Numbered from the stretch's first letter, positions 1 to 6,023 are shown. The stretch: DNA of 7,518 bases from Bacteroidota bacterium (GCA_023436685.1 JAEZIL010000321.1:1-7518), one strand, 5' to 3'. Notes: a model not told the origin generated them from the sequence alone. Numbers and translations are program-made.

Positions 1-576
1 ATATTGGAGATAACAAATGAAAGGCCCGATAAAATGCTGAACGAAATACGAAAGTTGGTAATGCCGGGGCATCATGAAGTATTATCGAAAGATGTAGACT
101 TAAAAAGATTAGGTAGTGTATTGGCATTAGCGTACGAGAAGGGTGTGCGTGATACAGAATCTCTGCTTTTGCTTGAGGGCCTTGGTCCGCGCACATTACA
201 ATCTTTGACCTTGGTAAGTGAAGTAATACATGGCACGCCGTCCCGTTTTAGCGATCCTGCACGTTTCTCATTTGCACATGGTGGAAAGGATGGTCATCCG
301 TTTCCCGTGCCTACAAAAGTGTACGATGAAACAATTGAATTTATGGACAGGGCTGTGCGGGGAGCAGCACTGGGAGAAAGCGATAAGAGCGAAGCAATTA
401 AGAATCTTCATAAGGCAGCCAAAAAACTTGAGCAAACCTTTGTGCCTAATGATAATTTTGACCAGTTAATAGAAAAAGAGAAAAGTGAATCGTGGAAGTA
501 TGGTGGCCGCACTGTAAATGGATGGGCCAAGAAAACAAAGGCCGGTGACAACAGTAACCAACTTTCGTTGTTTTGA
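1..576 (+). CDS. DUF763 family protein, C-terminal part (5' truncated by window edge)
   Basis: The reading frame is open from base 1, so the gene begins upstream. The TTG at base 4 is not a convincing start because DUF763 proteins are about twice this length. The assignment rests on remembered family signatures: an MPGHHEV segment (bases 61-81), a helix-hairpin-helix-like stretch LEGLGPRTLQSL (172-207), and the block SFAHGGKDGHPFPVPTKVYD (268-327). The HhH stretch suggests DNA contact, but the family has no established function known to me. The last five residues, QLSLF (559-573), match the consensus for peptides that dock on the bacterial beta sliding clamp, which would place the protein near replication or repair. 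The segment before it, about residues 150-185, is charged and probably a flexible linker. The gene converges on the SDR gene 23 bp downstream and appears functionally unrelated to it. Confidence 0.85.
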   Translation: MLEITNERPDKMLNEIRKLVMPGHHEVLSKDVDLKRLGSVLALAYEKGVRDTESLLLLEGLGPRTLQSLTLVSEVIHGTPSRFSDPARFSFAHGGKDGHPFPVPTKVYDETIEFMDRAVRGAALGESDKSEAIKNLHKAAKKLEQTFVPNDNFDQLIEKEKSESWKYGGRTVNGWAKKTKAGDNSNQLSLF

Positions 577-592
577 GTATTGGCTGTAGTGT

Positions 593-617
593 AACGGTAT
601 TAACCGTTTTTATTTTT
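593..617 (+). terminator. Short intrinsic terminator of the DUF763 gene
   Basis: A perfect 6-bp stem AACGGT (593-598) / ACCGTT (603-608) with an ATTA loop runs directly into T-rich sequence (607-611 and 613-617, interrupted by one A), 16 bp after the DUF763 stop codon. The opposite strand has no T-run after the hairpin, so it can only serve rightward transcription. The T-tract is also the end of the convergent SDR gene, encoding its Lys/Asn-rich tail and stop codon. The stem is short, so strength is uncertain. Confidence 0.5.
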
Positions 618-1460
618 ATCCATTTGGTGGTAAATAGCTGCAGACCATTTTTTAGGTAGTACTCTTAGCATTTGACTACTCAGGTTAGCCATTGTGCCAG
701 GTACTATTAGTGTTCTTCCTTTAAGGGTTTTTCGAATAGCTATTTCTCCAACTTCTTCAGGTTGCATAGCCATTTTCATACCTAATTTTCCCATTTGTTT
801 TTTGGTCTCTTCTACTACTTCTTTTTTTGTAAGTACGGGCCCCGGCGCAAGGCAGCTTACCGATATGCCTTTGTCCTGCAACTGATAGCGTAGCGAATAG
901 CTAAAGAAAATAACGCTGGATTTAGTGGCTGAATACAAGTTCTTTTGTGGCATGGGTGCAAGTCCTGCCATGCTTGCTACATTTAATACATAAGAAGGTG
1001 CATTCTTCTCAAGCAGTGGCAGCAAGGTATGGGTAAGGGCCATGCCCGACTCAATATTGATTCGTATCATATACCGCAATGTGTCAAGCGGAAGGTCTGT
1101 TAAGTAATCTCTGGCACCGCCGAAGCCGGCTACGTTGCAGAGCATTTTTAGCGGTATATCTTTTTCTTTGCACCAGTTGGCTATTTCTATTGCAGATGCA
1201 TCCAGGCTTAGGTCTTTTGAAAGGGTATGTACCGTTACCTGGTATTTATTTTCAAGAGTAGCTTTTGCCTCCTGTAAAGGGCCATCATGCCGGGCAATGA
1301 GTATTAAGTTAAATCCGCGTTTTGCCAATGCCTCGGCCAATGCATAGCCTATACCCTTACTGCCACCTGCAACCAAAGCATAACCCTGGTTTTGTGCTGA
1401 AGTATTAAATGCTGCCATACAGAAAAAAGTGATCAGTGCGATAGATAATAATTGTTTCAT
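600..1460 (-). CDS. Short-chain dehydrogenase/reductase (SDR) with N-terminal signal-like segment
   Basis: This is a classical SDR (286 aa), a NAD(P)-dependent oxidoreductase with a Rossmann fold. Visible motifs are the dinucleotide-binding AGGSKGIG (31-38), NVAG (109-112), catalytic Ser163 (LNVAS), Tyr176-x3-Lys180 (YSATK) and PG (206-207). It most resembles the broad YqjQ/DltE-like group, whose substrates are mostly unknown. Unusually, the first 22 residues look like a Sec signal peptide or membrane anchor: MK, a 15-residue hydrophobic core, then TSA before Gln-Asn. The ATG at 1460 leaves an 11-bp gap to the flavoenzyme gene. An ATG at 1481 would overlap that gene by 10 bp and add seven polar residues, which suits a signal peptide less well. 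An ATG at 1418 would remove most of the hydrophobic core and give a cytoplasmic enzyme. It is the last gene of the PKS operon and may reduce or oxidise a pathway carbonyl or hydroxyl (inference). Confidence 0.9.
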   Translation of the reverse strand: MKQLLSIALITFFCMAAFNTSAQNQGYALVAGGSKGIGYALAEALAKRGFNLILIARHDGPLQEAKATLENKYQVTVHTLSKDLSLDASAIEIANWCKEKDIPLKMLCNVAGFGGARDYLTDLPLDTLRYMIRINIESGMALTHTLLPLLEKNAPSYVLNVASMAGLAPMPQKNLYSATKSSVIFFSYSLRYQLQDKGISVSCLAPGPVLTKKEVVEETKKQMGKLGMKMAMQPEEVGEIAIRKTLKGRTLIVPGTMANLSSQMLRVLPKKWSAAIYHQMDKNKNG

Positions 1461-1471
1461 TGATTGATGAT

Positions 1472-2641
1472 TTAGTAGCATGTACCGTCAATAGCCAATG
1501 GTTTACCATGTGTAGCTTTTATCAGGTTGCGCTCTAATACAGGAATGCTATGCAATAATCTTACCGAGGCTTCTGTGACCCATTTATTCCCAAACAAACT
1601 CTGGATGGTTCTGCCCCAGAATAGCCGACGCTTGAATTGACGCGACCAAGCCTTTATATATTGATCCTCCAGATGTTGGCGTGCTTCTGAAGGTACGTGG
1701 CAGTTATTTAAGATGGATGATTTCAGCAATAAATCACATAATATTTTGGCGCCGGTAATAGCCATACTCATACCATTTCCACAAAGTGGCGTAATTAGGC
1801 CCGCCGTATCTCCACACATTAGTATATGTTGTTCAACAGGTAGTTTTGACGAAAAATTCACTTCGTTAATTACTACGGGTGCATCAAAAAGGATGTCGGA
1901 ATTTTTGAAGATGCTCCTGATGACAGGATTTGTAAAGACTACCTCACGCTCGTAATCTTCAATGGATCTATGCCTCTTTATATCTGAGGGGCGTCTATAA
2001 AAGTTACATAGATTATACCTGTCACCTTCAATTTTCACTATGCCGCAATAGCCACCCTCAAAATTATCAAGCCCAATTTCATTGATGGGGTAATCAGTTC
2101 GTATATGGTATTTTACACCCATATAGCGGGTATGTTGGTTGATAAAGGCCCGGTTTAATTTTTTGTCTAAGGTCTCACGCTTACCCCAACAGCCTATTGC
2201 AAATTTGCTGTGAAATTGTTCCCCTTTTTGTGTGCTGACTATGAATTGGCTATCCTTGAATGAGATACTTGTGACCCGGGTTTCCATTAATAGCTCTGTT
2301 CCTTTTTCTCGGGCAATATCAGCAAGTGCATTGTCCATAACATATCTGCTAAGTGCAAATGCACCCATGTCTAATGGTGTGTAAATATTTTTGCCTGAAG
2401 GTGTGGAAATGCGCAATTGGGTAATATTTGCTGCGCCATATTTAAAAGGGTCAAATCCAAGGCTATTCAAGTAGGTTAATACTTCTTTGCTCACGTATTC
2501 ACCGCAAACCTTATGATAAGGATAAGATTTTTTTTCCAGCAGTAATACCTTCTTGCCCGAAGAAGATAGTCTGATAGCGGCAGTAAGGCCAGCCAGGCCG
2601 CCACCAATAATTATTGCATCATATAGAGATGGGTTGCTCAA
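1472..2641 (-). CDS. FAD-dependent oxidoreductase, geranylgeranyl-reductase-like
   Basis: This flavoprotein (389 aa from TTG at 2641) is of the geranylgeranyl reductase / aromatic hydroxylase superfamily. It shows the FAD-binding GGGLAG (13-18) with the acidic residue at the end of strand 2 (Glu36), the YPYHKVCGE segment (40-48) with the Cys typical of geranylgeranyl reductases, an LSRY segment (97-100), and the second FAD motif CGDTAG (276-281) followed by LCGNGMSMAITGA. Such enzymes either saturate prenyl chains or hydroxylate/oxidise aromatic rings; which applies here is not decided. Start choice: TTG at 2641 shares a TTGA junction with the methyltransferase stop and puts the Rossmann motif close to the N terminus, as is usual. 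The only ATG upstream of that motif, at 2683, would add 14 residues and overlap the methyltransferase gene by 46 bp. It is the third gene of the operon, so likely a tailoring enzyme for the PKS product. Confidence 0.88.
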   Translation of the reverse strand: MSNPSLYDAIIIGGGLAGLTAAIRLSSSGKKVLLLEKKSYPYHKVCGEYVSKEVLTYLNSLGFDPFKYGAANITQLRISTPSGKNIYTPLDMGAFALSRYVMDNALADIAREKGTELLMETRVTSISFKDSQFIVSTQKGEQFHSKFAIGCWGKRETLDKKLNRAFINQHTRYMGVKYHIRTDYPINEIGLDNFEGGYCGIVKIEGDRYNLCNFYRRPSDIKRHRSIEDYEREVVFTNPVIRSIFKNSDILFDAPVVINEVNFSSKLPVEQHILMCGDTAGLITPLCGNGMSMAITGAKILCDLLLKSSILNNCHVPSEARQHLEDQYIKAWSRQFKRRLFWGRTIQSLFGNKWVTEASVRLLHSIPVLERNLIKATHGKPLAIDGTCY

Positions 2642-3336
2642 CGCTTTTTGATTATTACCTGCCACCGAAATGCCCAGCACCATTTTATAGAGTAATGTTT
2701 TATGTCGGCATCACGCATTATTTGGTCCCAATCGGCGCGTACAAATGCACGGGCTACCGACAAGGGGGCATCGTGTTTTACAATGTAAGTTTTAGAAAAT
2801 ATTCGGGTAAGCCATTTAATTGAATAATATGCAAACCAATGACGATGCAGATCATTAATAATTACATATTCCGAAGAAATATCAATCATTCTTTTTAATA
2901 ATCTTACCAGATCATTGTGTGTAAAATGATGGCAAAACAAACTGCACATTACAATGTCGGCCTTCTCATTGTCTAATGCCGGATCAAAAATATTATTAGT
3001 CCGATAATTTATTTCCGGATACTCTTGAGAATTTGTTGCAGCATATCTCGTCATTACAGGATTTAGGTCGACACCTGTAAGCTTAAAATTGAGATTGTGA
3101 CTTTTGGTCCAATTTGCAATCGCTCTTAATGTATCACCTCCGCCTGAACCTATGTCAATAATACTGGTACTTCCAGTAAGTTCTATTTTTTTCAGCGCGT
3201 TTAAAATGAGCTTGTATCCTCCTAATAAATTATTTACTACTTCCAGTTCGCGCAGGTTTTGCCATAGCTCTTTTTCGGGAGCATTAAGGTCGTCCATTAT
3301 CTCTTTCTCTTTGCTGCGTTCTGAAAGATCTTTCAT
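2638..3336 (-). CDS. Class I SAM-dependent methyltransferase
   Basis: This 232-aa protein has a class I methyltransferase core. Motif I IIDIGSGGG (59-67) binds S-adenosylmethionine, Asp90 (TGVDLNP) is placed to bind the ribose hydroxyls, and CSLFCHHF (131-138) corresponds to the post-motif region at the active site. The N-terminal RSKEKEIMDDL (7-17) followed by a helical LRELEVVNNLLGG (28-40) recurs in small methyltransferases encoded beside type III PKSs, as I recall. It supports the ATG at 3336 over the internal Met14. The start lies 3 bp after the PKS stop codon, and the stop codon overlaps the proposed start of the flavoenzyme gene, so translation is probably coupled. Expected role: O- or C-methylation of the aromatic polyketide. 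The acceptor cannot be read from the sequence. Confidence 0.92.
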   Translation of the reverse strand: MKDLSERSKEKEIMDDLNAPEKELWQNLRELEVVNNLLGGYKLILNALKKIELTGSTSIIDIGSGGGDTLRAIANWTKSHNLNFKLTGVDLNPVMTRYAATNSQEYPEINYRTNNIFDPALDNEKADIVMCSLFCHHFTHNDLVRLLKRMIDISSEYVIINDLHRHWFAYYSIKWLTRIFSKTYIVKHDAPLSVARAFVRADWDQIMRDADIKHYSIKWCWAFRWQVIIKKR

Positions 3337-3339
3337 AGC

Positions 3340-4455
3340 TTATGCTATTTCAATTATCATAGATTCCATGGTAATACCGGGGCCAAAGGCACATGCAAGC
3401 AAATTCTTACCCTTGTCAGCATCATTTAATTGGTTTATATATTCTTTAAGCACAAATAGAATTGTTACTGAAGACATGTTACCAAAGTCATTTAGTATCT
3501 TATAGGAAACAGCGTTTTGCTTTTTGCTAATACTTAAGGCTTGCTCACATGCTTCCAATATTTTCATTCCACCAGGGTGTATGGCGTAATGTGCAATGTC
3601 ATTTTGGCTAAGTCCCGTGCGTGCAAATAGTTTTTGCAAAAGGGGTTCAATATTCTCTTTTACCACATTAGGTACTTCAGGTGTAAGACGGAGGTCAAAA
3701 CCTGAATCGCCAATACGCCAAACCATTTCATTAGCTGCCGATTGTTCAAATTCGGCGTAAAAGTCTTTAAGCTTGTAATTATACCTGGTTTTTGATGTGA
3801 GCTCCTTAGCGGACACAATAACTACCGCCGCACCATCTGCAAAAAGGGCATTAGCAACTGCCTGGTTTGGATCGCTGTTTTTCTGATAGTGTAACGTACA
3901 TAGCTCTACGCCTGCCAGCATAATAATTGCCTCGGGTTGCGAGCGGGCTATATGATATGCGGCCTTTAACGCATTTATAGCGGCATAACAACCCATAAAG
4001 TTGATGCATGTACGTTCTACATTCCTGTTTAGTTGCAAGGTATCTACCAGTTGTATATCTATGCCAGGGGCATACATACCTGTGCAGCTAAATGCTATCA
4101 GGTGGGTAATATCAGATTTGTTTAGTCCCGGCAATTGGGAAAAACAATCTTCAGCTGCTAATGTGCAAAGCTTGTTCGCATGCTGCTCATATATTTCCAT
4201 TCTTTTGGACACCGGTGCATTGGCGTATTTGCCCGATGGGTGAAATATTTGATTCTCAGCAGTGTCGTGCCCTGAAAATTCACTAAGTACACTATGGCGG
4301 TATTGAATGCCACTTCTAGCATATATTTTTTTAAGTATCAGTTTTTCTTCACGGCTCATGCCGTTGGCTGACTCCAGTATGTTATAATATAAATCCTGGG
4401 ATATTTTGTTTTGAGGGGTTGCCGTGCCTATGGCGTGTATTGTAGGTTTCGTCAT
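3340..4455 (-). CDS. Type III polyketide synthase (chalcone/stilbene synthase family)
   Basis: This is a full-length 371-aa type III PKS, a homodimeric ketosynthase that extends a CoA starter with malonyl-CoA and cyclises the chain without an acyl carrier protein. The catalytic triad is complete: Cys156 (FMGCYAA), His293 (AIHPGG) and Asn326 (NDFGNMSS). The gatekeeper-type Phe205 lies in FADGAA and the C-terminal loop reads AFGPG (356-360). The family also includes resorcinol, phloroglucinol, tetrahydroxynaphthalene and alkylpyrone synthases; starter and ring type cannot be judged by eye. It is the first gene of the leftward operon, with the methyltransferase 3 bp downstream. The start is an ATG 60 bp from the divergent UbiA-family gene, so the two may share regulation. 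This gene defines the locus as a secondary-metabolite or phenolic-lipid cluster. Confidence 0.97.
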   Translation of the reverse strand: MTKPTIHAIGTATPQNKISQDLYYNILESANGMSREEKLILKKIYARSGIQYRHSVLSEFSGHDTAENQIFHPSGKYANAPVSKRMEIYEQHANKLCTLAAEDCFSQLPGLNKSDITHLIAFSCTGMYAPGIDIQLVDTLQLNRNVERTCINFMGCYAAINALKAAYHIARSQPEAIIMLAGVELCTLHYQKNSDPNQAVANALFADGAAVVIVSAKELTSKTRYNYKLKDFYAEFEQSAANEMVWRIGDSGFDLRLTPEVPNVVKENIEPLLQKLFARTGLSQNDIAHYAIHPGGMKILEACEQALSISKKQNAVSYKILNDFGNMSSVTILFVLKEYINQLNDADKGKNLLACAFGPGITMESMIIEIA

Positions 4456-4458
4456 CTG

Positions 4459-4506
4459 AATAAAACAATGTTTAACCCTTAGGGGTTATATTTATGCAAT
4501 AAAACA
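4459..4506. repeat. Pair of 9-bp direct repeats flanking the palindrome
   Basis: AATAAAACA occurs at 4459-4467 and again at 4498-4506, 39 bp start to start (close to four helical turns), one copy on each side of the palindrome and next to each divergent gene start. The AT-rich composition makes a chance match possible. It could be a paired binding site for a regulator. Confidence 0.4.
4473..4488. promoter_or_regulatory. Palindrome, possible operator
   Basis: TAACCC-TTAG-GGGTTA is an inverted repeat with 6-bp arms and a 4-bp spacer, near the middle of the 60-bp divergent region. No T-run follows on either strand, so it is not an intrinsic terminator. A symmetric site between divergent promoters suggests a dimeric regulator, but no regulator gene lies in the window and only one such copy was noticed. 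Confidence 0.35.
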
Positions 4507-4515
4507 TAGGCAACT

Positions 4516-5418
4516 TTGAACAAGATACGTACTGCTTTTGCTGCATTAAGCGATAAGAATACATTACTGCTTTTACGGGTGCCGTTTTCTTATTACTTAT
4601 TTCCCGTTTTCTTGTTCGGCATTAGTCAAGCTATTAATATTCATGCCATAAAGTTATGTATTGTGCTTTTTGCCCAACATTTTTTTATCTATCCCGGTAG
4701 CAATATATATAACAGCTATATGGATAAGGATGAGGGCGCCATAGGTGGAATTGAAAAGCCACCGCCAGTGACTAGACAAATGTATTATGTGAGTATCATT
4801 TTTGATGTATGCGGACTGTTGCTGTGCTCGCTGGCCGGCTGGGGGCATGTGTTGGTAATGATGGGATATATTGCCTTCTCAAAGGCATACAGTTGGTATG
4901 GTATAAGGCTAAAAAAATATCCTGCAATTGGGTGGTTTAGTGTCATGTTCTTTCAGGGTGGGTATACCTATATGCAAGGCAATATGGCGGCAACGGATAA
5001 TGTTGTACTAAGTTGGTTTACGGTACAGAACCTGGAAGCGATGTTATTTGCTTCCTTAATAATCGGGGGCTCTTACCCTCTTACACAAATATATCAACAT
5101 GAAGAAGATGGGAGGAGAGGCGACTTTACTATTAGCTATAAACTAGGTGTAATGGGCACTTTTGTTTTCACCAGCATATTTTTTACGCTAGGGGCATTGG
5201 TGGCACTACATTATTTTTATACTTACTTTTCGTTAACTCATTTCCTGATATTTTTAATTTGCCTGGCCCCGGTGGTTGTATATTTTACCGGCTGGATGTT
5301 GAAAACAAATAAAGATGCTTCGCATGCAAATTATAAGAATGCAATGTTCATGAATAAGATATCAGCAACTTGTATGATAGTCTGCTTTCTTATTATTACC
5401 TACATTAATCATAGCTAG
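4516..5418 (+). CDS. UbiA-family membrane prenyltransferase
   Basis: This is a 300-aa polytopic protein with about eight or nine hydrophobic segments (roughly 24-44, 46-60, 92-107, 109-125, 138-155, 174-190, 212-233, 241-262, 281-298), as expected for UbiA enzymes that transfer a prenyl chain from a diphosphate to an aromatic or other acceptor in the membrane. The first acidic motif is NSYMDKDEG (66-74), a variant of the usual NDxxDxxxD. The second is YQHEEDGRRGD (192-202), and YSWYGIRLKKYP (125-136) fits the conserved loop between them. Its divergent placement beside the PKS operon suggests that it prenylates the polyketide (inference); a menaquinone or haem role is less likely given the variant motif. 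The start must be TTG at 4516: an in-frame TAG lies at 4507-4509 and the first in-frame ATG (4720) falls inside the active-site motif. Its 3' end overlaps the convergent idi gene by 14 bp. Confidence 0.88.
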   Translation: MNKIRTAFAALSDKNTLLLLRVPFSYYLFPVFLFGISQAINIHAIKLCIVLFAQHFFIYPGSNIYNSYMDKDEGAIGGIEKPPPVTRQMYYVSIIFDVCGLLLCSLAGWGHVLVMMGYIAFSKAYSWYGIRLKKYPAIGWFSVMFFQGGYTYMQGNMAATDNVVLSWFTVQNLEAMLFASLIIGGSYPLTQIYQHEEDGRRGDFTISYKLGVMGTFVFTSIFFTLGALVALHYFYTYFSLTHFLIFLICLAPVVVYFTGWMLKTNKDASHANYKNAMFMNKISATCMIVCFLIITYINHS

Positions 5419-5932
5419 TTGCCGCTAATACTTTTGAAATTTTATCGTCTTCCAAAATTAGTTTCAGCCAGGAGGTATAATTACCAGGTTGTTGCATTAA
5501 CTCCTTCTTTAAATCAGTAAGTGAAATGTATCTTATTGCCTGTACTTCATTTCTATTAAAATGAACAGGGCCATCGTATATACCACTATATATATAATCG
5601 AGCTCGTTTTCGATCAGGCCATTATTTAAGGAAGCTGTATATCTGAATTTATCTATAAAATACAAGTTGCAATCAAATCCCATTTCTTCTATTAATCTAT
5701 TATGAGCATCAGTCTTATTATCTGTGCCGGTTGGATGCGAGCAACATGTATTTGTCCACAACCCACCACTATGATATTTTCCATTGGCCCTTTGCTGTAG
5801 CAGCAACTCGCCTTTGTTATTGAAAATAAAAATGGAAAATGCCCTGTGCAGAATACCGTATTGGTGTGCGTATAGTTTTTCCTGACTGCCAATTATTTCA
5901 TCTTGTTCATTTATTTCCAGTACGAAGCTCAT
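5405..5932 (-). CDS. idi: Isopentenyl-diphosphate delta-isomerase, type I
   Basis: This Nudix-fold enzyme interconverts isopentenyl and dimethylallyl diphosphate, the precursors of prenyl chains. The protein (175 aa) is close to the E. coli enzyme in length and keeps the key residues: His23 (YAHQYG), His29 (LHRAFS), catalytic Cys64 in NTCCSHP with metal-binding His66, the Nudix-helix RLIEEMGF, and the pair Glu108/Glu110 in IENELDY, which supplies the second catalytic acid and metal ligands. The ATG at 5932 (MSFVLEINEQDEIIG) gives the usual N-terminal length; an upstream TTG at 5947 would add five residues. A 16-bp palindrome lies 14 bp upstream of the start. The gene converges on the UbiA-family gene, overlapping its last 14 bp. 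Its presence beside a prenyltransferase suggests it supplies the isoprenoid donor, although it may simply be the housekeeping idi. Confidence 0.96.
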   Translation of the reverse strand: MSFVLEINEQDEIIGSQEKLYAHQYGILHRAFSIFIFNNKGELLLQQRANGKYHSGGLWTNTCCSHPTGTDNKTDAHNRLIEEMGFDCNLYFIDKFRYTASLNNGLIENELDYIYSGIYDGPVHFNRNEVQAIRYISLTDLKKELMQQPGNYTSWLKLILEDDKISKVLAATSYD

Positions 5933-5945
5933 GGTTTGTCGTTTC

Positions 5946-5961
5946 AATGATGAACATCATT
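5946..5961. promoter_or_regulatory. Palindrome upstream of idi
   Basis: AATGATG-AA-CATCATT is a perfect inverted repeat with 7-bp arms around 2 bp, lying 14-29 bp upstream of the idi ATG. As DNA it could be an operator over the idi promoter; as RNA it would form a hairpin in the leader. The two-base loop is too tight for a stable hairpin without losing pairs, which favours a DNA site. It overlaps the alternative TTG start at 5947. Confidence 0.35.
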
Positions 5962-5990
5962 ATTTATATGCCGTATTGCTGTGCTATATT

Positions 5991-6011
5991 TATCATGTTT
6001 TCATGGTGATA
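5991..6011. other. Weak imperfect hairpin in the idi / SnoaL-like intergenic region
   Basis: TATCATG (5991-5997) and CATGGTGATA (6002-6011) can pair with a TTTT loop and a three-base bulge. Together with the idi palindrome and the terminator it makes the 118-bp region 5933-6050 rich in possible structure. No reading frame of interest, tRNA or known RNA family was recognised here. It may be chance in AT-rich DNA. Confidence 0.2.
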
Positions 6012-6023
6012 GGGTTTATAGGG

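Larger units (their letters stand above)
4456..4515. promoter_or_regulatory. Divergent intergenic control region between PKS operon and UbiA gene
   Basis: These 60 bp must hold the promoters for the leftward PKS operon and, unless transcription arises inside the PKS gene, for the rightward UbiA gene. I see only weak matches to the Bacteroidota -7 element TAnnTTTG: TATATTTA at 4487-4494 for the rightward gene, and TATGTTTT on the minus strand at 4501-4508 for the leftward operon. Each has one mismatch and neither has a well-spaced TTG at -33. The central palindrome and flanking direct repeats are listed separately. Position makes regulatory function likely; the exact promoter elements are uncertain. 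Confidence 0.55.

Noticed and set aside
559..574. CAAC-TTTC-GTTG hairpin followed by TTTT at the end of the DUF763 gene as a terminator
   Set aside because: The stem is only 4 bp, lies inside the coding region and is followed by only four T residues. The hairpin at 593-608 is a better candidate.
4456..4515. Riboswitch or structured leader before the PKS operon
   Set aside because: The region is only 60 bp and the sole clear pairing element is one short palindrome shared by both directions, which fits a DNA operator better than an RNA fold.
5692..5892. A leftward 66-codon frame within idi
   Set aside because: It is an out-of-frame reading of the idi gene, whose own frame carries all catalytic motifs.
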